Positions 48,452 to 58,107 of a stretch of 64,000 nt of DNA are shown here, one piece after another. The position numbers and the translations under genes were made by a program. Origin of the DNA: Batrachochytrium dendrobatidis JAM81 (Eukaryota > Chytridiomycota > Chytridiomycetes > Rhizophydiales). The first letter of the stretch is position 1; every line of letters starts with the position of its first letter. Location of the stretch: assembly GCF_000203795.2 (NCBI RefSeq), contig NW_006281113.1, forward strand, positions 504,621 to 568,620, in the 5' to 3' direction. Below the pieces are notes generated by a model, which saw nothing but the letters and a program-made list of their open reading frames with translations, was not told the DNA's origin and did not search any database.

Positions 48452-49126
48452 TTACTCCGATCCCGACTGTTTGTTTAGTTGGAGAATAAGAGATTGGTAA
48501 ATATCTTCAACAAAACTGGGATTTGATTTCAGAAATTTGATTCGAGAATAAAGTGATGCTGTACTTGGACCATTTTGGAACAGGAGATCTGCAAGTTCTT
48601 TTCTGGCCATATGAAGCAACAAGCCAGCGTGATAAAGATTTTTATCGAGTTTCAGACGCTTTTGTTGAAGGCTGAATAATTTTTCGTTCTCTTCATTAAG
48701 CTTCTGTTTAATTTCTCTTTTCTTTTCTTGATACACTGGATCATTCCTGTTCGAATATTTTAGTGACAGTTTGTAATTCTTTCCACTTAGGCGTTTTAAC
48801 AATTCTTCTTGATTGAGCTCTTCAGATTTGGCCGAGTCGCACGCTTTCTTTGCCTTTTCACGTTTTTGATCCTTTTCTAGATATTCTTGGATCAACTTCA
48901 CATCATCCTTTGAGAGTTTACTAAGATCAACTGAAAATTCAGATCCTTCATAAGAAAATACACGATGCTTAGATTCGTCACTTTCAGTTGCAGTTGGGAT
49001 GACGGTCGAAGTACTAGCTTCAGCACTTGTAGTTGCACTTGTAGTTGCACTGGGATTGACTGGTTTGGCTGTAGTGACCGAGCAAGCAAACAAGATTGAT
49101 GCCAATACTGTGACTGCGAGTTTCAT
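48452..49126 (-). CDS. Small secreted protein, KLAVTVLAS family, right-arm copy
   Basis: 224 residues, mirror of the gene at 42115-42789, with the same leader, linker and helical body. The only notable protein differences are a short cluster (QKREKAKK in place of QEYEEIKK) and QQKRLK for QEKRLK. The cluster changes several adjacent codons at once, more like a small conversion patch than independent mutations. The stop is the same TAA, and the same decayed tail with its extra TGA follows in frame (about 48218-48451). Its TATA element lies at 49180-49188. Function unknown. Confidence 0.88.
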   Translation of the reverse strand: MKLAVTVLASILFACSVTTAKPVNPSATTSATTSAEASTSTVIPTATESDESKHRVFSYEGSEFSVDLSKLSKDDVKLIQEYLEKDQKREKAKKACDSAKSEELNQEELLKRLSGKNYKLSLKYSNRNDPVYQEKKREIKQKLNEENEKLFSLQQKRLKLDKNLYHAGLLLHMARKELADLLFQNGPSTASLYSRIKFLKSNPSFVEDIYQSLILQLNKQSGSE

Positions 49127-49179
49127 TGTATTGATCAAACACGTTGTAATTATTGGTATTCAACAAGCAAGGCTGGACT

Positions 49180-49188
49180 GTATTTATA
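49180..49188 (-). promoter_or_regulatory. TATA-like core promoter
   Basis: Minus-strand TATAAATAC, about 54-62 bp before the ATG at 49126. Upstream it reads CATCCAATAGTGGA, with one base different from the left arm. Confidence 0.6.
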
Positions 49189-49429
49189 TCCACTATTGGA
49201 TGGATAATATTAAAAGCATATTGGATGACCGTTTTAGGGATTTGTGTTGCCAGGGTTGGTGTTGATTTGACATTAATATCCAACTTTGAAGGGATATCCA
49301 TTTATATAACAACCGCAGTATTGGTTGGACCGCTGCTTGACTATACATTCGAGTATCGTATAGCTTATTGTGTACTACACCCTTATCCGCCCTAAAAAGG
49401 GTCAGTGAGCTGAAATATGAACAAATGCA

Positions 49430-50090
49430 TGCTCAAACAAGGCTATATGCAACTGAGCTGATATTCAGTTGTTGGATGGTCATCAATATGTGTTGTGGTT
49501 GTCATGATTCAAACATGTGGTTTGGTGATGTTTTCCATTCAACTCGACACGATCAGTCATCACTACATATTGTCCAGTAATTCAATCAATCAACTGAATC
49601 AATCCAATGCAGTTCATGTTGCAACCACAATGTCATATTGATGATCATTGACTTGCAACTGTTGTGTTGGCATTGCATGTTGTGTGTTACTATATCAATA
49701 TCGATTGTCACTATATAGTTGTATCAACCACACATCATGATCATATGTCATGGTTGACTCGTATTCTGGATTGATGCACTCATTTCATTTCATTCCATTG
49801 CATCACTCGAACACAAACATCGTATGACTTGTTGATTGCTAATACCCATATTGATCGAATATACACTACATGACACATGTCATATTAGCGTATACATTCC
49901 ACTATATAGCACATCATGTTGCTGATACCACGCATTGTGATTCAACAGTCAATCTGTATTCGAGTTCAACTACAATTGATCGTGTCAATCATAATATACA
50001 CGACCAATTGTAGTCGAGTTGATCCGACTGAATAGAGTCCGAGTCATCATGTTCATATCAAACCATCACAACTCATTGTTGTAAAATCAC
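49430..50090 (-). repeat. Cassette A, right-arm copy
   Basis: Inverted counterpart of 41163-41800 and of 841-1480; it lies between the DUF4246 and secreted genes as in the left arm. Confidence 0.85.
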
Positions 50091-50107
50091 AACCTCACAA
50101 TCAATTA

Positions 50108-53100
50108 TCAATGATCAAGATTATACTTCCGCTCATATCTGTATTTGTTGTATGCTGCTGTGATTTGAGTTCGGTCACTTGTCAATTCATCTCGATAGTG
50201 TTTGGCTTCATCTGGTGATTGAACACCTTGAATATACTGCGTGATATCATTCCACAGTTCAGGTGGTATGGGTGTCTTGTCAAGACTCGAGTTGTACCAT
50301 TGTGGTTGTTGCGGAGCCACATGCGCAGTCGAAACAATCCGACGAGATGGATTCACTACAAAAAATGTCAGAATCTTGCAATGTCCTGGTTGAGTTGGAT
50401 CTGCAAGTTCAAATGATTGTTCCTTGTGTTGATATCGATTGGGATAAACTACACACATCGACCATTTGGTAACTCAAGCGATCCTATATACTGACTGCGT
50501 GGTGATTCTCGATCAATAATGTCATACACATCTTTCCAATACATACCAGATGCTACTTGATCAAACCGATCAACAGCCACGCGGTAATCGAGTTTGGGTG
50601 TGGTGATATTTTCCACGTCGTAATAATACAGTCCAGTTGCAACAATCGATTCGTTAATTGGACCTTCATTGTGCCAGTTTCCCTCGTCGTATTTAGGTTT
50701 GGATGGTGTCAATTGAATGTTGGTGAGTTTGACAATGACTTGTAGATTACGACCATGCAGTGACACTGGCTTTGCTGATTCATATTTGGATTGGAAATGT
50801 TCCGGAAGTGTTGGTACATACACGGGACGAATGACTTGAGTATCCGGTTCCATACCACCACGATCTGATTGGCTTGGTGGCTCATATCCCTTTGTGCCAT
50901 TGCGAATATCAATATACTTGAACATTGGATCCATCGTTCTGAACAGACTTTCAAACATTGGGACAAAACATTTGAATATTTTGGCAATGCATTTGTACAT
51001 GTCTCGATGCCATATCGGATTCAGATTGTTGATGTATGAGTTGATGGTCACACTGCCATCCTGTTCGACACGGAATTCACTCGGAAGACATTGGAACCTG
51101 CATGATATAAACTCGGGATTGCCTTCAATCATAGACACATCTGAAACAAGTCGAGTCGATAACAATATATCGCATGGTACCATTGTGGTGTATTTGAGTC
51201 GTATACTCAGTGGTGCAATCATCGTTTGTCCATATACAACACTGTACATTGATGCATCAATCAGATTGTGCACCATTTGACCAGTGTTGTGATTTGATCC
51301 ATGTTCAATATCCGATACATTTGTCATCAATCGCGTGTATACATTGTCAGGTATGCCATTGTCCAGTATATACGTCAGTTCAACAGGTCCTGGTACAATT
51401 GTGCCCAATCCATCACTGCCACTACAAACAAGCTGCTTGACAAAAACCCCAAGTTGTTCCAATGCAAGATTAAATGTTGATGGTGATATATTCTGATCGA
51501 GTGAGTCAGCCCTCCATTGCTCCACAATATGCTGGTTTGTGATATCGATCCAGCACATGGGTTTGCAAAGTATAGATTGCAGATACTGGATATACCGCAT
51601 TTCTACAAGTGTGCGTGCCTGTCCATGTGTATACCCAGCCATTCCAGATTTCATATCAATTTCGGCATTGTCGTTGTATGGCTGAATATCCGATCTAGCA
51701 GTGTAAACCAGATACTGGAAACACGTTTCAATGATCCGGCCAGCAACCATTTTGTCTCTGTATTCAGCAGTGTCCGATTGTACAATAACCGTTAGATTTT
51801 CAAATATCCCGCCTTGATCCAACTCGGTACGTATTGAACTGTCGGGATGATTGTCGGCAAAATCAACAAGTGTCCTGATTAGTTTTACAATACCATTATA
51901 ATCACACAAATCCATATCTCTGCGTGAAATAATAGTGTTGAGTTGCTTTACAATTCCATAATCTTGAAACACCTTGATCACCTCGGCCTTGTTTGTAGAT
52001 TTCTCAATCATGTCGCTGACATTATCAAACATATGTACAAAAAGTCATCTATATCGACATCACACATTGATATCGTCAATTGCTCAAAAACCAACGATCG
52101 TACAAGTGATACAGGAAAGTCGCGCATTTTGGATGCAATTGTTCCAGCTATCTTGATCATGCGTGTTTTTAGTTCAAAGTTGTCGCTGTGTTTGATACAC
52201 AAGTCGTTCAGTGTTTGAATCAAATCCAGCCTCATCAACTCGGCTGAAATCACTTCACAATCTTCATGGTCGTATAAACTCTGAATAGTATCAATACTTT
52301 GACTAATCACTTCTTGATCGGCACTCCTGTATTCATGTCATGTCAATCCAACCATGTCAAATTTACCAATCGTGATGACTGGACACACATTCATGCATAA
52401 CATCACATACCTGAGCGTATTGACCAGTGCTGGAATGATGCCACACTCCGCTGCTTTTACTGGGTCATGACGATGAATCTTCCAATACATGGTTTGAAGA
52501 TTTTCGATAAAACCAACAGCAACTGAACCACTGGATGACTCCAGTCGTGAAACGAGTCTTGACAACACGATGCCAAACTAATGATATTGTTCAATGTCAA
52601 ATATACAATCAGATCAACATGACAAGACACTGTACAAACTGATCCAATATTATATCATTGTAAACATACATTTCCATCGTCAATATCATGACAAATGGTC
52701 GAGAACAGGTCAATTGCCAATCTGAGCACTTGTTGATCAGACTCGTGAACAATAATCTCAACCATTGGCTTGATGTCAAATTTACACTCTTCACTCCAGT
52801 ATCTATACTTGTACAACTCTGCACATATGTTTATCGCCTATATGCATATTGACACTAGATGAGTTGGATTTCAATCATTTGATCAATATCAATCATGACT
52901 TGCCATCATTTTGACTTGACGGCTTGGTGATTGCATGCATTGTGAGAGTTGGTTGCTTAGTCGATGTGATACTTTGAACCGATCATCACTGTATACCATA
53001 TTCGCAAATACTGTAGTAAACTCCATTACTTTGATCTACACAACACATGTTGATTAGTTTAGTCATGAACAATCCATTATTGTTACAATATATGAATACC

Positions 53101-53405
53101 TGTAAACTGGGTCGATTATACTCCAAATACTTGGTTATGATATCTTGCAGTTCAATACTCTGTAAACAATGCACTAGATCTGTAGACTCTGCCATTTCAA
53201 ACCAACACAAAGTCAACAACAGTTTGAATTCATCAATAATACAATGGCTATTAAACTTACTGTAATTCTGTTTGTCCAACTCCAGTAGCAATACAAGCAG
53301 TCTGTCCCATATTTCATCAGCCTTGTATAGTTGAGCATCCGTTGTTAATAGTTTTAAATCTTCCAGGTGTTGAATCAACTCTTTCATGTTATCATCCAAC
53401 TTCAT
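50108..53405 (-). pseudogene. DUF4246-family gene, right-arm copy, with two frameshifts
   Basis: Exons on the minus strand mirror the left copy with equal lengths: 53100-53405, 52904-53035, 52670-52837, 52411-52577, then 50108-52326. The last exon has a 2-bp insertion near 52031-52036 (CATATG where the left copy has its TAA) and a second near 50451-50456 (an extra TG unit). Between them, 527 codons of DUF4246 core stay open from ATG 52032. The start differs slightly from the left copy (MKLDDNMKEL here). The GC donor of the second intron is kept. Both insertions shift the same way and do not cancel, so a full-length product is not possible. Confidence 0.78.
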
Positions 53406-54083
53406 GTTTGATAAAATTAGTAAAGTTGAATTTTGATGACAATTTCATTCATGCGAATGTTCAACAATTGCCAACAATTGTTCATGTTTGAATTGTTGTA
53501 AAACACACAAACGAGTTGTTCCATTTTAGTATTGTTTTGATCAGTTTTTTGTAACAAAATTGGATTGTTATCAAACATGCATTTAGAAATACTGTAAATT
53601 AATATTCTGAATGTGATCGTTGTAGATTTGGTTCAATAAACAAACTAGTTTACTACAACACATGGTAATGGATTACTAAACATCATCATAAATCAGATGG
53701 AATGAAATGGAATGAGATGAGATCAATGACAATCGCATTACAAACAGTGTGTTGTGATTAAACCATCGAATATTTCCAAATACAAACTTGAATGAAAAGT
53801 CTTGCCACAATACTGATCAACTGTATTACTGTTTACACTGTGGTATTATTGATATATTGGAGTATTTGGTGTTCAGATACACCATGATAATGGTAGTACA
53901 AATCATGGCAGTTGTACAAACCAAATGTGACTAAAGCCAATAATAATGTCAGACAAGATTGGATAATGAATTAGCGTGTAAATTTCAGATACAATCGTGA
54001 TCTAGTTCAACAACAATCATGACATCAGTAATGCAACTGCTGTTTGCATGTCAATCACTCAATGTTTGCTTGTAACATTTGGT

Positions 54084-55668
54084 TGATAATCGACAGTTAC
54101 AGACTAAACATGCCCAAAATATGTCCGACTACTGGAACTGTGATGCAATGTGGCCATTCGTTCAGTTTTATACACAAATCAACACAATGCAGAAATACCA
54201 GTCGATTGTGTCAGTGACTCAGTCAACGGTTCAATTGACACAATGCCGTCCATTAAATTGGGTACAAACTGTCATCAATCATGTCATGACAATAACGGTT
54301 TATTATACACGGTCAACTTGTTAACGTTCTGTTTACATGATCAGACTGTAAACCTGTCGTATTTGTTTTTGTAGATTTACTCGAGATCGTTAGTAATTGG
54401 ATTTTAACATTCAATTCGTGCTGTTTTTGTATATTTTTGTATATTGCTGGACATTCAAATCAACATCTTGTTCCAAAATAGACATGTGTTTGATGTCAGG
54501 TTTGTATAATCGAAACAGGCATCCAGTTTGCCAAGTAAACGTTGCGAGACTCTTGATTGCAGTCATGTCAGTATATACGTCAGTGCACACATCTGGACAT
54601 TATCAGATTCCTATAGTTGTGATCACAAACTGGATATACGTATACATCATACAAACATCAAATACATATTGCTATATGGTGCATGGTGCAGATGTTGATG
54701 TTGGTAATCGACAGATACCATACAAGACATCTGGAATGGCTATACCAAGTATTGGGTTGAGCAGACATCTGCTAGCTGAAAACTCCAAACTTGTTCAGAT
54801 ACTGACATATTGTGTAGTATACAGACTACCATCACAAACATACCACTGCACTCATACACATTTGACACCACAACCACAATCGATTGTCGAGTTTTTGACA
54901 ATCAGTCGTGTACAGTATCGAGTCGGATGTTGACACTATTGATGCCACATGAAATGCAGTGACCGAGTTACAAACACTTGATTGCGATTGAACTCACCGC
55001 TTAATCCAGCAATGTTTTGCAAATCAACATCCATAAACAAACCAACTGTCATACATATCGATGTCATGATAACTGACAATGCAGCAGAATTCCATCAAAG
55101 TGTTGTTGATTGATAGTTTTGTTGGGTTTACCAATCGAGTATTGATCGTAGCCTGACAATCAAATACCGACACTACTGACATGACCATTGAGTCTGTATT
55201 GCATTGAGCAGGATTGTAGCACAATGCCATATCACTGGATCAAGTGTGTCAAAGCAGAGCCGTTTGAAGGATTTTACCACTAATATTTGGCCAGCTGTTG
55301 TGTGGATAAACCGTTACCTTATATTGACCGTAACCTGAAACTAACTGATCATGTCAATCGATCTTGGCATATTTTTTAGTAAATGGATCAGGGCTACCGG
55401 CCCTTGATTACGAATCCCGTTTTATTCAATGGTTGAAGGGTTATATAAAAAACTTGCACATGAATAGTGTGTTATATGTATTTGAACAGCGGCCAAGTTG
55501 TCCCTGCATAAGCTCATATAACCCTTATGTCTTGATCATGTATTTAGCCACCATAAAAGTATTTAAATAAAAATATGTTGCATAGTCCATATTCACAACC
55601 GACCCGCTCATTACCAAGAATTGTCCTATTAATCAACAAGCTTTATCACATTCATTCTCGTCAACAAG
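54084..55668. other. Intergenic, accessory DNA without supported gene
   Basis: Outside the palindrome. A frame of 178 codons at 54397-54933 has hydrophobic segments but no leader or motif I trust, and its base style resembles the decayed DNA at 3500-8000. A small GC-rich hairpin (GGGCTACCGGCCC) lies near 55388-55400. TTTAAATAAAAATA near 55562 is a possible core promoter for the gene at 55669. Confidence 0.45.
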
Positions 55669-56697
55669 ATGAAATTTATATCGATTATTGTGCTGTCGCT
55701 ATTGTCGATAACAGTCAGTGCGGTAGTTATTGATCGTCCGTCTTCCAGCGAATTAACTGCTGTGATCAGAGAAAAAATGGTAGCAGATTGCCTAGCTCGA
55801 GCACAGAAGCGTAGATCTAGATATGCTGGTGATTACTCTTCAACGGGAACAGGACAGCAACCTACTGAAACCAACCATGTCATAACTCAATCGACTGCAA
55901 ATTCTGATAATTTGGACAACTCTGTCAAACAGTCCAATGGGAAAATGGTAGAAGAATCTCTAGCTCGAATAAAGCAGCGTAAATGTAAATACACTGGCGA
56001 TTGTTCTTCAACCGGAACAGGACAACAGTCTACTGAAACCAGCCATGATGTAGCTCAATCAACCGTAGATCCTAATGATTTGGACAACTCTGTCAAACAG
56101 TCCAAACAGTCTGATGAATCGCCGTCATCCTCTCAGTCCAAACAGTCTGATGATATATTTGATATCACAACATGTAGTGATCCCTATCCTCTTCCCGAAA
56201 GCTATGTTTCAAAGAACGAACAGTTTATTCTCACACCTCGGCAAAAACTGGATAGGATCGAAAGAATGATGAAAAAGATAGGTATGGATATTCCAAGTGG
56301 AGCTGAAAATACATATCCATACAAGGTGAATGCCGAGGCAAAACAGAGAATACAAGAAGCTATACAAACGGGACGTAGAATGACTCCATTTGATAGAAGG
56401 AATCTAATGAGACTGAAACTAGCAAAAGCATGGGTGTGTTACAATTTGGAACTCGAGTCGTTCAAGGAAATGTCGATAAACGCTGTATCTGAGCCAAATC
56501 CAAAACCAAAACCAAAACCATCCGAATCTACTTCTAAATCTCATGGTTCAAAACAGAGTTATTTTAAAATCCATCAGTCAAAATCAAATCGTCAAGAAAA
56601 TCAATCCACTTTATCAGCTTGGAAACTTAAACTCAAAATTAAGAAACCTAAACTACCAAAACTGACAGTGTATAGTAAATCAATGTTTGGAAACTAG
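55669..56697 (+). CDS. Secreted Ser-rich protein with internal duplication
   Basis: 342 residues. A signal peptide (MKFISIIVLSLLSITVSAVV) is followed by two tandem copies of a unit of about 60 residues (about 39-95 and 97-150), each with a REKMV/GKMV start, an RR-Y-GDxSSTGTGQQ centre and an NLDNSVKQS end. A Ser/Gln-rich KQSDESPSSSQSKQSDD run follows, then a charged domain (about 175-275, with LTPRQKLDRIERMMKKIG). A Lys/Pro-rich basic tail (KPKPKPSES, KLKLKIKKPKLPK) ends the protein. The design (leader, Ser/Thr linker, charged body, basic end) is like the other secreted genes here, but the sequence is its own. Function unknown; probably extracellular. Confidence 0.85.
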   Translation: MKFISIIVLSLLSITVSAVVIDRPSSSELTAVIREKMVADCLARAQKRRSRYAGDYSSTGTGQQPTETNHVITQSTANSDNLDNSVKQSNGKMVEESLARIKQRKCKYTGDCSSTGTGQQSTETSHDVAQSTVDPNDLDNSVKQSKQSDESPSSSQSKQSDDIFDITTCSDPYPLPESYVSKNEQFILTPRQKLDRIERMMKKIGMDIPSGAENTYPYKVNAEAKQRIQEAIQTGRRMTPFDRRNLMRLKLAKAWVCYNLELESFKEMSINAVSEPNPKPKPKPSESTSKSHGSKQSYFKIHQSKSNRQENQSTLSAWKLKLKIKKPKLPKLTVYSKSMFGN

Positions 56698-57221
56698 ACT
56701 GTTCAGTAGTTTTGGCGTCATCATCATGGCCGCCATTCAGGAGTTGGTTAGCAAACTTGTAGCACTGCCAGCCTATATCCATGTGGGTGCAGGTTGCTCA
56801 CATAGAATCATTTCGTATCATCATTCGAGTTTATTTTAAATAAATGCATTTAAAAAACTGTCTGATAATTCAATTTCATTGTATAACTGGGATCACGCTA
56901 TCAATAAGCTTGTTTAGAATATGCTGTAGTGCAGTGTGTACTGTATAATAATTTATACTTGATTTGCATTTGGTTTGCAAGTATTCAATCTCATTTGTCC
57001 AATAAACACCTTGCATTGTCATTGTCATTATCGATTCAATAGTATGCTCGAATTGATCATATTACACCAATCGGCTACTGTGCACTGAATGTATCAGATG
57101 GTGTCATGAAGTATTGGACAATATTCATAATTAAAGTATCAGCAGTCAGTGATTGCATAATCAATTGGATGATACGATCGAATACCGCTGATCACTTTGT
57201 TGGTGTTGGTGGCCAATATCA
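56698..57221. other. 3' flank of the secreted gene
   Basis: 56795-56865 matches 7990-8075 (CGAGTTTATTTTAAATAAAT), perhaps a shared polyadenylation region. The rest holds nothing recognised before block B begins at 57222. Confidence 0.5.
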
Positions 57222-57986
57222 CATGTGTACAGTATCAATATGTTGCACAACTGTAATCCAAACAGGTCAACACATGCCACATTGTAGCAATGCAACCAAC
57301 TTGGTGCACCACATGCCAACATACATGTACTGTAGTGTATTGTAGTATACACTAGTAGTGATGATTTGACCAACGACATGCGTGGTTGTAATATTATACG
57401 TGAAACCACATGCTCATGTCCATGTTCATGATTATGATTATAGTGACATACAGTGTTACAATGATGGGTCAGCAACAATGTGATGGAACTGGATGTGCAA
57501 TATCAAAACCATGCTCAGAATACGTCATATAACGACAACTTGCAGTCGTATTGACATAAATGGACCACTAAATAACAGTGTCGTGGACTGATTGACAATA
57601 CAGCGGTATTGTTGTTGGTGATTGACATGCAAACAGCAGTTGCATTACTGACATGTACAACCATTGTTGTTGAACTAGATTGCGATCGTATTCGAGATTC
57701 AGAACACAACAAATGTACAGAGTTGTATTGACAACATCGATAGTCAAACACAACATATCGATTGCAATGCATGAATCCGAGTCCAAATTTGATGATCGTG
57801 CAATGTATGATTACTAAGAGTGCACAACGTGTAGATTCAACATTATAGTCTGATGGTGTGTCATGATGGTTGTTATAATCAAACACGCAATTGCAGTCAA
57901 TGTGTAGTAACCATTGTATATTGCAATGCATAACACAGTCACTGCATGATGGATATCAAAATGATTCATTTGACACAAATACGGTT
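57222..57986 (+). repeat. Dispersed block B, copy outside the palindrome
   Basis: Aligns end to end with 43331-44083, with several percent difference and one extra GATTAT unit near 57430. Its presence here, in the left-arm orientation, shows that block B spreads independently of the palindrome. Confidence 0.88.
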
Positions 57987-58107
57987 ATATGTAGATATTC
58001 AAACACCAAATAGTTTATACGAAAGTAGTTGTAGTTTATTTTAATCAAATGAAACAGAGATATATGGACTGTAAATCAACAGAGCTTTCTAATATAAAAA
58101 TATAGGT

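Larger units (their letters stand above)
45810..54083 (-). repeat. Right arm of the 17-kb inverted repeat
   Basis: Mirror of 37147-45610, 8.27 kb. Differences from the left arm include a net 198-bp deletion in the central secreted gene, two 2-bp insertions and a 12-bp loss in the DUF4246 gene, and scattered substitutions. The outer edge is at about 54083, where CAAACATTTGGTTG-type sequence stops matching. Confidence 0.93.

Noticed and set aside
37147..54083. That the palindrome is only an assembly artefact (same sequence joined to its own complement).
   Set aside because: The arms differ by many substitutions, several indels, independent gene lesions and a 198-bp deletion, so two distinct sequences must exist. 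A wrong join of two real loci is still possible and is listed as a check.
54397..54933. 178-codon frame as a membrane protein gene.
   Set aside because: No plausible leader, no family resemblance, and the surrounding base style matches decayed non-coding DNA.
55385..55425. A tRNA-like T-arm (GATTACGAATCCCG).
   Set aside because: No A-box, acceptor stem or anticodon arm could be placed around it.
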